Below are positions 47,322 through 58,900 of a stretch of 64,000 bases of DNA, in pieces. The notes under the pieces were generated by a model that saw only the letters and a program-made list of their open reading frames with translations, had not been told where the DNA came from and made no database searches. Every line of letters begins with the position of its first letter. Within the stretch, counting starts at the first letter, position 1. Where the stretch lies: NCBI GenBank assembly GCA_030734395.1, contig JAUZTG010000042.1, positions 372,001-436,000 of the forward strand. Reading direction: 5' to 3'. Both the position numbers and the translations under genes were made by a program. Source of the DNA: Sarocladium kiliense. Lineage: Eukaryota; Ascomycota; Sordariomycetes; Hypocreales; Sarocladiaceae.

Positions 47322-49743
47322 TCATTGCACTTGCACCCCGGACCCCAGCTCAGGAAAGGTCTGAAGAACAGTCTCACTCTCTCCAACAACAATCTGGTAC
47401 GCAATTTTGAGATACTCTCTTGCTGAAACTGCAGCATCGGCATTTGTGGAGCGGTAAGCCCGGAATAGAGCCAGGAACGCCGCTGGCACGTCCTCGTTCA
47501 CGAGGCCCCAGGAATTGACCTTCAGAACTGTCGACTGCCCAGACGGTTGATGACGTCGAGGAGCAGGTGCTGTGATAGCGAACCCCAGGGCCTCCAGACC
47601 CTTGACAGTCGCAGTCACAGCCTCACTTGGCTTGCCCATGTTTAGTAATTTGCTTCCAAGAGCCCAATATGCGTTCCACAGTGCCAGACGAGGAACGAAA
47701 TGCTTGGCTGTTGTGGCATCAGATGGAGATCTGGGTTTCTTGTAGGTCGCGTCAATCTGCTCGAGAATACCTCTGGCGCCGTGAACATGGACCGTTGTGG
47801 GCCGGCCCGTGGGCGTAAGGCAGCGCTTCAGCCTGGACAGCAAAGCCGTCCGTGTATTCAGCGCTTCCTGAGTGGTAGCCTTCTTGTCAAGACAGATGGC
47901 ACACTTGCACTTGAAGTGCCACGATTGAAGATTCCCCTGAGCTTCTTCATAGGTAGCAAGAGGCTCTGGTGCCTTATATGGGAACATCAATTCCGTACCC
48001 TCGGGCATTTCAGTGGTTGCTCGGATGATCTGCATGTCTCCGATGAAGCTGCGACGACAGTTGGCCAAGCAGGAATGATTGATGCGAGAGGCGAGAATCC
48101 AGACGCCGCAAGTAGAGTAGGCGGAAGCACTGTCTTCCTTCGAGCCCGTGATCCAGGTCCTGAATTTCTTAAGGGACGTTTGAGGTGCCCCAAAACAGTT
48201 GGCTGTAATTGTCCTCATGACACGGAAACTGGTGAAGAATCATATTAGTCTAGTGAATTGGACAGAACCCAGAACTGACTCACGTGTCAACTACTGGGCG
48301 TCCGTCGACCTCTTGGACAGATGATGCTCCATAACCTTCTTGATGAAGGTCGAGGAGAGGGCGTGCTGCGACAGGGTTGTGCTGTAGCTTTTGGACGAGA
48401 TCAGAGATGAGCTGAGCCTGGCCACCTACATAGCCGGTCTTGCTGCCAAGCTGCATCAGGATGCTGACATCCTTGCGCTTATCAATGCCTCCTGGGGCTA
48501 CGTAGCAATACCCCATCGCTTTTTCACACAGCAGAAGATCGCCAGCGGAGACAGCTCTGGTGGTGAAGAGCCCTCGGCCTCTTCCTGGAGAATCGCGAAC
48601 CTCGACCGGCTTGGAGAACGTTGCACAGTCGATGATGGGATTCGGTTTGGAAGCTTGTGCATACATGCGAGCGAAGCAGAAGTTGCCATGTTGAGCCTCC
48701 GCGATGCGCTCTTGAGCGAGCTTGGAATATGGCTTGTAGGCCTTATTTTCAGGGAAGAGTTCAGAAATGGTGAGAAACTTGGCGAGTGAGTCCTCATATT
48801 TTCCAAGCTCGTAGAGTGCCCGACCTTCTCGAAAGAGACCTTTCTCGAGTGAAGCTTGATCTTGGCCTGCGGCATCTGCCAGAGATTCTTCGAAACGCCC
48901 TAGCTTCAGGTACGTGAGGGACCGATTGAGCCTTGCCAATCTCACCTCGTCGTCTGTCTGTGCTGTCTGTATTGCTGAAGTGTACCTTAACATGTTTAGC
49001 TTTGATTTAGGGAGGAGATTTCGTCGATGACGAGGAATAAGGACTCACAGATGAGCTGCTTTAGCCCATTCTTCTTTCTTCACAGCCTCATTACCCTGAG
49101 ATCTGAGGGTCAGACTATCACCCGTGGGGGCCTGCGTCGGACTCTTCCACTGATTAGGGATTTGCGTATCCCCCCGAGGAAGCCAGACGATGTCGTTGAC
49201 GTGGTCAACTCTCAACGAGTATACTCCACCTGTTGTAGCCTTGAAGAACGGCTCCTTGACAACGCAAGTCCGACCTTCATGGACAGTCAGCTCCGCTGGG
49301 ACAGTCGACTCCTTGGGAAGATGGTAGATCTGAAGCAAGACAGTCAGACCGGATGTGTCTTCAGCAATAGCCATGACAGCATTGAGTCGATCATGAGGCG
49401 TGATGACGCGGAGAAACACCTTTCGTCGTCGATGGTGTGTTTCCAGTCTCATGTCTTTGATCAGCATCGGCTCCAGTTCACTCAGTGGCCTCGTGCATGG
49501 CCTGTACGAGGGAGGCATTTCTGTCGTCAGGGTGTAAATACCGCTATTGCCAATAGCCTCTGCCGAAAGGCGCCGTCTGAACTTGTTCATCGTGAAAGCC
49601 AAGATCTGCGCATCGCGAGAGGGAAACACCTGAGGCAGCTCTCCCTTTTTCTGGGCAGATCTCTCGGCAGCCTGGCGAAGCTGCTCAAATATGGCACTAA
49701 AGCCATCTATACTCACATGCTCTGAGATCTGGTTGATGTCCAT
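47322..49743 (-). CDS. TPR and SET-domain protein (SMYD-like)
   Basis: Three exons: 49743-49049, 48985-48284 and 48228-47322, with introns of 63 and 55 nt; the product is 767 residues. The N-terminal 200 residues are unrecognised and contain QILAFTMNKFRRRLSAEAIG. TPR-like helices start near residue 210 (RSQGNEAVKKEEWAKAAHLY) and run to about 330. The SET domain begins at about 357 (DSPGRGRGLFTTRAVSAGD). It continues with NHSCLANCRRSF near 516-527 and EGTELMFPYKAP, then a post-SET Cys cluster (KCKCAIC). These are the SET motifs for S-adenosylmethionine binding and lysine methyl transfer. Substrate is unknown. The Tyr of the NHSC/GEE...Y SET signature is present as MFPY. Confidence 0.88.
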
Positions 49744-50509
49744 AGTCAAATGCTACAAGTAGAGAAAAATAGCACAGAGAGATCGCGAAGGAGCAGAGCA
49801 TAGAATGACACTGCAGAAGAGGAGGAAAGGACGAGAATGGACAGCCAGGTGCACGGATCTGATGTACTGTCACCACCGGTAGAGGAAGAAGAAGAAGACG
49901 TAGAAGTAGAAGAAGAAGACGTAGAAGTAGAAGAAGAAGAAGGAGGAGAAGGAGAAGGAGGTGGTGAGAGAAGGTTCGGAGGTTATAAAGTAAAGTCCAA
50001 GGTAAATTAACGAAGGTAAGTAAGAAAAGAAAAAGGCGTTGGAAGTCGCCATATTGTGTATCAAGTGTATCGTGCAGCTGGCCGGTCGAGCGTTTGCCGG
50101 CTGCCACATGCACACGTACCGTTGAATCATGAGTCTCCACGTAATTGTTGCCACTGAGTTCTAGGTATTTTTGTGATTCGATTTACCGAACTGAAGGCGG
50201 CCATGCTGGGGAACCTGTATCAAGTAGGCACACTGCTTTATTATCGGCCGTCGTCACCCCAATGCAGCACTGACGCTGGTGAAAGCCGGTGCAGCAATCT
50301 ATAGCCGTGTCAGAATCCAGATTCTCCATTGCAAGCCCGTCTTCGAGAACTTCGAGATAGCCTTGGCCTGACGGACCGTGCCAAGGGAGGTGTCAGGCAC
50401 ACCTGTATGCACAAAGTGATGTCGTATCACATGACTTCACAGCCGATGGGATAACGGACGAGGGGTAAGCGGCAGGCTGCAGAGACCTTGCTCCTGCATC
50501 CTCACGGAG
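49744..50509. other. divergent intergenic region with trinucleotide repeats
   Basis: 766 bp upstream of the TPR-SET gene and of the broken gene at 50510. It contains a GAAGAA-rich repeat array (about 49880-49960), which is CTTCTT on the SET-gene strand. No gene is supported. Confidence 0.5.
49880..49960. repeat. purine-rich tandem repeat in the TPR-SET gene leader
   Basis: A GAAGAA-rich array with a repeated unit of about 21 bases, seen twice, in the form AGAAGAAGAAGACGTAGAAG. On the gene strand it is a polypyrimidine tract within the likely leader. Confidence 0.8.
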
Positions 50510-52626
50510 ATGTCCTCGATGAAGACCCTAGATGCGACTTCAGAGACCGCGGCTGAGGTGGAAGATTTCGAGATCCAGCCTCATGTCCGGTGCGGCGCTT
50601 GCGGCGACAGCGTCAACGCCGGGGACTATGTCATAAAAGGCATGGCTCATGGCTTCTACCTGCTCGATAATATGCTCGAAGACAACTTTGCTGATTTTCT
50701 CAGTGAGCTCTCCCGACGATGGCAAAACTTTCGAAATCCAAGACAAGCTGAGGGTTCCATTCGAGAAGAGCGATCTATACCACAGCCCCATTGAGCCCCG
50801 ACTGGTGTTCTTTCGTAGGCGAAAGATGCCTTCATTGCGAAACAATCTGCATAGCGGTGCCCTCAGATTGCTTTCGAACCTATTTGGGCAACTGCCAATT
50901 GCCCAATCGACTCGAGAGACTTGGACCACGGCAATCTGGAGAGATCCTTATACAAATGATGAAGATCCATGTCCTCATTTCTCAAGCCTTAGACCTGGAC
51001 CAAAAGACATGCGATTTGACGTATTCAGAACTGTTTTGACGGAATGGTTTCCTCCGATCAAGAGAGCGCCAACCGAGATCTTCCACATGATCTTAGAGTC
51101 CAATGTCTTACAGCAAAGCCAGGCTTGGCGCTTGATGCTCGTGCTGAGTCTCTGGCGGAATTTAGCAGAGGCATATCAAAGAGGGACTTGGCTCGACAAG
51201 GAACAGCTCGCGCGTGATCGAGAAATCCACGGCGCTAGTCTAACCAGCAGGCTGTTCGGCTTAGATTTGACACGGATGCCGAATCTAGGTGGATGAGTGG
51301 TCCTGGAGAACCTCGTCGCGGCCTGACGGCTTACTCGTTACGACTGACAAACATTGTCTCTTGGAAGAGGGGCGAGGCACCAAAGACGTCTACGCGAACA
51401 AAGGGACCTCTAATCACGACAATTGACTCCTCTGGGATCCTGCGGATCGAAAGGTCTCCGAAGCGTGATCCGTCCGCATCGGGTGCACACCTGTATGCCC
51501 ATTCGCCTTCTTCTCAGTCGCCCATGGTCACTATCACCTTCAAAGCAAGTCAGCATTTGGATCGCGGAGTTTGAACGAGACTGACAGACCGCAGATGAAC
51601 TTGGCACGCTTCAGCGACCACAATGCTTCCGAGAACCTTTGCCTGTGGAACACGCCTGCTCCTCCACGGCTCGATGATTGCTTCATGACAATTTCTGGAG
51701 ACTATCCGATATCCTCCCAACTCTCAACCATAGATACTAACCAATGTTTTGGAATCAGCTTCTTTTTCTATCATGTCGGCCTCGGTGGCATCCACGCGCA
51801 CACGCCTCATGCTCCTTTTGCTGGTGATGTACACCTTGACATACGACATCGAGTATACCCGGATCGGGATGAGGAGGTGGTTTGGATATACATGCCCATC
51901 AGCAAGAATGACAAAATCACCGCATTTGGAGTTCGGCCGACGCGGGGGTCAAGGTTGGGGGAAAATGCAACTCCAAGTTTGCAGCACCCGCGACTCTTGG
52001 TGAGCCTACTTCTTTGAACAGGCCTTGCCACATACTGACGCATGGACAAGTTCCGGATGGCACTGGCAGGAGACGTGGGGATTGGCTACACCAGTTCTGA
52101 TAGCAGTCAAGACGTCGCGAATCTCACCGGCCCGGAGCCGCTTCTAGCCTATGATGTTCCCAAGGAAGACGCCTTTGTAATAATGCTGGGTACCTATCCT
52201 GCCACGGGAAAGCAGGCATCTATCCAACCACTGGAGCCTTTCAGTGAAGCTGTGAACCGCAGATTCCGACCCTATTTCTCCGCCGCGCCGCTTCAGAACA
52301 TCAAGTCGACACAGGTCTTTCAGAATGACAGAGGATACTGCTACGGCATTCTGTTCGAGTATACGAATGGCAGTCGACAAGCGGTCGGTCAATGCCGCGT
52401 TGGATTGGACACCCCGACGTATTGCGCAGAACCGAAATCGATGTGGATCAAGCACTGTACCTATTGCCAGGTAGGTCGAGACGAGCTGCAGCGAGTGCAA
52501 GTCGAGGTTGGGAGAAGTGAAAAGCCAAAGCGACCGTCTCAGGGAGATTGGCGCCCATTTTCATTGACGGGTGTGCTTCACTACGATTTCACGCACAGAG
52601 AGCACTTCATCATGGTTCTTCAATAG
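50510..52626 (+). pseudogene. probable broken member of a fungus-specific, F-box-like family
   Basis: The conserved sequence is spread over several frames. An N-terminal Cys motif (CGACGDSVNAGDYV) at about 50588 is followed by QDKLRVPFEKSDLYHS in another frame. Then comes a stretch with WCSFVGERCLHCET and SDCFRTYLGNCQLPNRLERL in a third frame. WTTAIWRDPYTNDEDPCPHF returns to the second frame, and VSWKRGEAPKTSTR is in yet another. The later part, with AFGVRPT and FRMALAGDVGIGY, also fits the family. The shifts at about 50.79 and 50.925 kb are a compensating pair (+1, then -1); the frame between them stays open. One shift could be an intron with a GC donor (51545-51594). Relatives are large expanded families in Dothideomycetes and Sordariomycetes; their role is unknown. 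Sequencing error cannot be excluded. Confidence 0.62.
51545..51594 (+). other. candidate GC-AG intron
   Basis: A 50-nt segment with a GCAAGT donor, a CTGAC branch-point-like sequence and a CAG acceptor. Removing it joins TITFK in phase 0 to MNLARFSDHN, which is what the family pattern requires. GC-AG introns are a minor but known class. Confidence 0.6.
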
Positions 52627-54300
52627 AGTATTTTGTGGTTGGATACAGGGGTTATTCTTGTTGATAACTGGATCTGGTATCGACGATCCGCACACTATGT
52701 AACAAGAACAAGCTATCGAGGTCTCCACAAACGTAAAATGGCCACTACTCCGTACTTGTAGATCGGTTTCGCAGATTAACTACCGACTGACGCAATGCCA
52801 TGTCAGCAAAATTTACGAAGATCGTGCAATAACCATATTCGGCATCTGAATCCCCAGGTTAATGGACTGCCAGGCTGTCAGGCCTATCACATTGGCAGCC
52901 GCCGCACCAATAAGCGGCCTAAAGGTTTTGAAAGGAAAGGGGGGGAGCGGGTCATAGCGCCGGGGAAGAGTGGAGCCGCCAAAAGCTTGAGGGCAGGAGC
53001 GGCTGGGAGCTTATCACAACGCTCCTTCCAAGGTGTGAGTTAGGATCCTCAGTGGCATGGCAGGTCCCCCATTCCATTCCAACGGCGGCGGTCGTTAGCT
53101 CCTTGCCGGTGCCTGGCTTGACATCTTTGTTCCCTAATGCCCCCTTAGCTATGGTCACGTAGCCTCACACCATGTGGCTTCGTTGATTCAAGCCATGAAC
53201 CAACAGCAGAGTTCTTATCACGCAATCTGCGTATGTCCTAATTATGATGTTGCAAATCCTCCGTGTCGTGACACTTCCCGTCCCATCAAAGCCTCCGGTC
53301 AATCCCTCCCACTTTCCGACCCTCCTATTTCCATTGCTTCCCCCCTTCGACCCGCTCTCCTCAACAAAATGGCCTCCACCTAGCACCGTGCCTGGACGCT
53401 CTTAGCTGTCGGCACCCTGAGCCTTCGAAGCAATGCACTGACCGTGATTGGCCTCACTGGACCCTGGAGAGGGGCTGCTGGCCCCCTGACGCTGCCGCCC
53501 CCCCTCCTTGTCGGGCCCCGGTACGATGGGAGACGCAATGAGGGAAGCATGCTGTCACAATGACTGCGCGTCCTCATGACTGACCATTTGTGTCGTCTGC
53601 ATGATCCCATCTTCCAGTCTCTCACCGCCTTCCCCTTCCCACACCCCTTCTAGCCCCCCTGTGGGGCCCCTCCTGTCTCTTTCTCTCAGGCGACTTCCCA
53701 GGCGCTCCTACAGGCGATCTAGTTCACTGAAGCTCGGCGCAGTGGGCGGCTTCGAAAATTGTTCAGCGCACCACCACCAATGCCACGACCGCCAACCGCC
53801 AGCCTCCAGCTCGCCTCGCCTCAGGACCTGGCCAGACTTCGGGCTTTCGTTTGGTTCTCTTTCTCCTTCTTGCCTGCTACCAATCCACAACGCTTCCCAG
53901 TCTCAGTCCAAGCCTTCCTCTTCTTCCTTTTCGCCAGCTCCTGAGGATCGTCAATGTGTATCCATTGACCCTCTCCCAGCTCTCCTCCCCCTTTTCTATC
54001 CTCCTCACTCGTTTTGATACCCGGCCACCTCTGCCCTCCGTCGTCGGAACGGAGTTCGAGCTGCCACAACCCCCCCTCTCAATCCTCCTGTCTGCGAATC
54101 ACTGCAACCCAACCTAGCAATCCTCGGACACGCAAACGATCGACTTTCTGCTTTGTTATAGAGCTGCACTCCGCTGGTATCATTCCCGTTTTCTCGGTCC
54201 TCCAGCCAAAACCTACGACTGCTACAACCCTCTGTCCGATACGACAACTCTCGTCGAGATCCCGCCGATATCCTTATAACAGCCTCGCCGATCAACCATT
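52627..54300. other. intergenic, broken gene to ceramide synthase gene
   Basis: About 1.7 kb. The last 700 bases are CT-rich and probably include promoter and leader of the ceramide synthase gene. Open frames here are low-complexity Ser/Pro sequence; I do not support a gene. Confidence 0.5.
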
Positions 54301-56018
54301 ATGGCTGACACAAAGGCACGCTCTCCGTCGCTGGCCGACGAGAAAGCCGCCATTGGCGCAGCCAAAGCTGCCGCTCGCCCACAGTTGCACAGCGAGTCCA
54401 GCCACCCCAATATGAATGGGCCTCTCTATATGCAGACCTTCGGCAGCGGCAGGATCCTTGTTCGAAGACTGAAGCGCAAGGAAGAAGGGACCTGGAAGCA
54501 GGTCGCCCGGTGGTTTGTTGAGAACCAGATTGGTACGTTCGTCCAACATTGTGCAGAAGTGCTTCTCGTCCGTACCTTACCCACGTGGCGTCTCTGAAGC
54601 CTGTGGTTGAGACATGTGGTCAACGTGTGACGGCGTCTCAGCCTTGCGATGGAGCTCACCCTTGTTCTTGTTGCAGAGTTTACTAACACCTGACTTGTCA
54701 TAGGCCTATCATTCAACCTCCTCGCCCTGCTCTTCTTGTCCCACGCGTTTATCCCCAAGGCTCGTCCCTATACCTCCAAATTCTTTAACCTCAGCTACTA
54801 CAACCCGGCGACTGGCATGTATGGCCTTGGCTTCGACGACTTCTACTTCATCACCTTTTGCATCGTTCTGCTCACGGGCCTCCGTGCTGGCACCATGGAA
54901 TATGTTCTAGCACCTCTCGCCAAGGCCAGTGGCGCCGGCGACAAACGCAAGGACCTCACCCGTTTCAGCGAGCAAGCATGGCTTATCGTCTTTTACACCA
55001 TCTTCTGGCCTCTTGGAATGGTAGGATATCCATGTGCTCTACTGAATTGTTTATGCTGACTTTCGTAGTACATCTACTGCAACTCTCCGTACTACCTCAA
55101 CTTCCAAGGGCTTTGGCAAGATTGGCCCATCCGTGAGCTTGCTCCGATCATGAAGGGTTACATTCTGGCGCAATGGGGCTTTTGGTTGCAGCAAATTATC
55201 GTCATCAACATCGAGGAGAAACGCAAGGATCACTGGCAGATGTTCACGCACCACATTCTCACCGTCGGGCTGATTTCTTCCTGCTATGCTTATCACTTCA
55301 CTCGCATCGGCAATTTTATCCTTGTCATCATGGATGTCGTGGATATCGTTCTTTCGGTAAGTTTGCATTCCAAGTCGTGATGGAGTACAAATGACTGATT
55401 TATCTTCAGCTGGCCAAGTGCCTCAAGTACTGTGGCTTCACCACTGTTTGCGACGTTCTCTTCGGGTTCTTCTTGCTTACCTGGTTCGTGGCTCGCCACG
55501 TTTTGCATATCATGGTTGTCTGGTCAGTCTACGCAGATGCCCGAACGCACATTCCTGCTGCATGTTGGTCAGGCAATGCTCAGAACGTCACCGGTCCGTT
55601 CGAGGCTCCAAGCGGCTTCTCGCACTATCTTGAGCCTTTCTACAAGCCAGATGGTATTGTCTGCTTCAATGAGCCCGTGCGGTGGAGCTTCATTATCCCT
55701 CTCGTTGGCCTGCAGATTCTTATGGTCGTTTGGTTTACTATGGCTATTCGTGTCGCCGTCAAGGTTGTCTCCGGAGGCAGTGCAGAGGATGTGCGCAGTG
55801 ATGCTGAGGACGAGGGCGAGAACGAGCCCGACGAGTTCATCTACGAGGAGGCTCAGCCGCTGGAGGAGGAAGTTGGCATCGAGGAGATCGACCTGAAGAG
55901 CTGGGAGCGTAGATCGGGGGTGCGACGACAGGGTAGCAGCTCTGCCGTCAGCATTCATGGGCACAGCGACCGAAAGGAGCTCCTTGGTCGTATTGGATGC
56001 GAGAAGCAGGTCGATTGA
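54301..56018 (+). CDS. lag1: ceramide synthase, LAG1/LAC1 type
   Basis: Four exons: 54301-54532, 54704-55020, 55069-55356 and 55410-56018. Introns are 171, 48 and 53 nt and keep frame, giving 481 residues. The enzyme N-acylates sphingoid bases with acyl-CoA in the ER membrane. The Lag1 domain covers about residues 130-330. The catalytic histidines lie in MFTHHILTVGLISS (His244-His245). Downstream are RIGNFILVIMDVVD (Asp272, Asp275) and LAKCLKYCGF, the usual Lag1-motif residues. FWPLGMYIYCNSPYYL matches fungal Lag1/Lac1. Multiple membrane segments are visible. The C-terminal tail is acidic (ESEDEGENEPDEF-like), as in yeast proteins regulated by casein kinase 2. A single ATG at 54301 opens the frame. 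Confidence 0.93.
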
Positions 56019-56368
56019 GCACAGAACTGCACCACACGGAGTAAGTGGGGACGAAGGACAAAAGTTTTGTGATCCGATTTTGGCGTTGGCGGCGTTTCCT
56101 GCCAGTCACACATTGGCGAATGTATCTGGAGAAGATCATCAGCCTGAGGCAGGCTTCTTGAAAGCTGGATGAGGGACTTTGAGTGTTGGTGCACTATAGA
56201 ATTTCAAGTCGCCAGGGGATACGGCTTTCCATTGAGCTCTGCCATCCTGACGAGGCGTTACCCAGTCGGCTTATATACCATGTTTAAGATGAGGTCTCAT
56301 GCCATGTCACTCTGCAACATTATTTGCTCTTGAACAGTTTTATATGCAATTGCTGTGACTTGGGTACG
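56019..56368. other. convergent 3' flanks, ceramide synthase and acyl-CoA synthetase genes
   Basis: A 350-bp gap between converging stop codons. Nothing coding is seen. Confidence 0.5.
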
Positions 56369-58347
56369 CTATGCTGATTTCTCCTCCAGAAACTTGACGG
56401 CCATTTCTCTCAACTTGAACTTCTGGATCTTACCGCTGGCGGTCTTGGGATAGTCTTCAACCCAGAACACGTCCCTTGGCACCAGATGCTTCGACAACTT
56501 CTCGGCCACCCATTTCCTCACATCAGCGGCTCCAAGCACCTTGTCCCCCTGCTCCTCACCTTTGCCCTCACAAGTCTTCCACCCCTTTACAGGCACGATG
56601 AAAGCCGCCACAGCCTCGCCTAGCTTCTCATCCGGAACGCCGACGACACTGACTTCCTTCACACCCTTGAGCTGGAAGAGACAATTCTCTATCTCAAGTG
56701 GGTGAATATTCTCGCCACCGCGGATGATGAGATCCTTGATCCGGCCGGTGATCTGCACAAACCCGTCTTCATCCATCTCTGCCTCGTCACCGCTGTACAC
56801 CCAAACCTTGCCGTCATCATCAACACGGCGAACCTCTGCGGTTTTCTCCGGGTCGTTGAAATAGCCCTTCATAGTGAGATATCCTGATGCAGCGAGCTCT
56901 CCACGGGTGTTGAGCGGAAGGATGACGGATGAATCAGTGGGAGAGACGATCTTGACGGTTGTGTGAGGCATGGGTGTTCCGACGGTGGTGGTTCGTTTGG
57001 AGAAGGGATCGGAAGGGGTGGTCATGCAGCTGACAGGGGAGGTTTCGGTCATGCCGTAGCAAATGACGAGGTCTTCGAGACCGAGGCGGGATTGGACTGT
57101 TTTCATGAGGGCTGCTGGGACAGAACTGCCCGCCACGATACCCTTCTTGAGACTCTTCGGTGCAGGGAAGGGGGATGTGTCGAGTGATTCGAGGACAGCG
57201 ACGAGCATGGTGCTCACGCCGTAGAGACCTGTAGCATCCCATTCTGAACACATACGAACGGTGGCATGGGGATCGAACGCGGGAGATGAGAAGCCGATTG
57301 CAGCACCGGTTGTTGCGGTGGCCATGTATCCCAAGACGCAGCCGAAGCAGTGGAAGAGTGGTGGTGGAACGACGATGCGGTCAGAGGGGGTGAGACCCAT
57401 GCGGTGGGCGATGAGTCGGCCGTTGTTGAGGATGGAGGCGTGAGAGAGCATGGCAGCTTTGGGGGTGGATGTTGTGCCAGAGGTGAACTGGATGTTGATT
57501 GTATCGTCGGGGTGGAGAGGCCGGGATGGGATGACATTGGTGTCGGAGGAGGTTGAAGAGGCGAGGAGGTCTGTGTAGGGGATCGTCGCGGTGAGGTTGG
57601 AGAGGTTGAAGTTGACGGAGGGATGGGAGAGGAGGTTATCCACGACAACGACATTCTTCAACATCGGAACCGCCTCACTCTGCACCCTCTTCCCCGTCAA
57701 ATCTCCCGCCACCTCCCTCAGCAACCCCTCATTACTCCTCCCTTTCCCCGGCTTATAACTCAAATCCGTCACCGCCCCAATAATCAACGTCTCACACTCC
57801 AGATGCCTCAACGCAGCCGCGACCTGCTGCGCATTGAACGCCGGGTTCAACGGGACGAGGACAGCTCCGATCTTGAAGGCTGCGTAGGTCAAGGCGGCGA
57901 ACTCGGGGGTGTTGCCGAGGGAGACGGCGATGGGGTCGCCGGGTTGGATGTTGAGAGATTGGAGGGCGTGGGCGAGTCGTGAGGAGAGGGTGTTGAGTTG
58001 GTGGTAGGTTAGGGTTGTGGGAGGGGTGGTGAGGGCGGCACAGGGGGGGAGGGCGTGGACTGCTGGACGGTCGCCGTGGAGTGAGACGATGGAAGAGAAG
58101 TGCTCAGGGATGGTGGTTGTGAGAAGAGGAGGCTGGGAGACAGAGGTTAGTGAAGGTGTGTGAGGGTATCGTGAGATGAACTTACGTCGCTGGGACCAGT
58201 GCGGATGCTTAGTCTGTCGGAGGTCATCCATCTCGTGCTGCCTGGAAGGGCTGCGAGGCCAATGCTTCGAGAGATCGATGCTGTTGAGGACACCTGAAGA
58301 CTTGTGACTCTTCTGAGGCCAGCTGATGTCCTACCTACAGCCTTCAT
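56369..58347 (-). CDS. AMP-dependent acyl-CoA synthetase (ACSF2/medium-chain-like), probably mitochondrial
   Basis: Two exons, 58347-58186 and 58132-56369, with a 53-nt intron (GTAAGT donor), encode 641 residues. Exon 1 is almost exactly a mitochondrial presequence: 54 residues rich in Arg/Ser with no acid at the start (MKAVGRTSAGLRRVTSLQVS). The adenylation core follows, with the P-loop TSGTTSTPK (271-279), in which Ser replaces the usual Gly. Also present are CYGMTETSPVS, the YSGDEAEMDEDGF block, GRIKDLIIRGGENIHP and KTASGKIQKFKLRE. Lys622 in that last block is the conserved adenylation lysine. Enzymes of this type activate fatty acids to acyl-CoA with ATP. Chain length cannot be read from the sequence. 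It lies between the ceramide synthase and the HeLo effector, with no clear functional link. Confidence 0.9.
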
Positions 58348-58900
58348 CTTGCCCTGCTTCTAAACAGTAGTTCCTCCAGATAACCCAAGCGTCCCAGCTT
58401 TCCAACTTTGCGTGTCAAGCACCAGGCTAATAAGACTTCATCTAATGCCAATGAAGGACCAAAAGGAACAAACTTGGGCTGGGAATTGTACTCTCAGAGG
58501 AGATCAGCGACGGGTTGAATTGGACGGAGCTGCTTGGCCGAGGTCTGTTGAAGCTGGGGTGCCCTCCTTCTTCCCCGCATTCCCGCGACAAGCCGAGTGT
58601 GGGGAAAGGCGCTGGGCGGCTTAAGGGACATGAACTGTGGGGGGGAGACGTGTGATGCCGCGGCGGCGGATGTTCAGCCGCACCAGGGCTGTGAGAGATA
58701 CGAATTGCTTTAAACGGGAGTGTTTCTGATATGGCGGGGTAAATTGTATAAGGAAGCGGTGATTCATAAAAGCATCGAGTCTTGGTTGGTTGTGCTTCAA
58801 TGTCAGAGGCTTCAGCCATACACTGCCCCAAAGCTATAAGGAGCATAAAAAGAAAGACGTAGGGTAACCCACTGCTAAGTGAGCGGCTTGAGCATCTCTC
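58348..58900. other. intergenic between acyl-CoA synthetase and HeLo effector genes
   Basis: 553 bp between two genes on the minus strand: the promoter of the synthetase and the 3' flank of the effector. No further gene seen. Confidence 0.5.
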
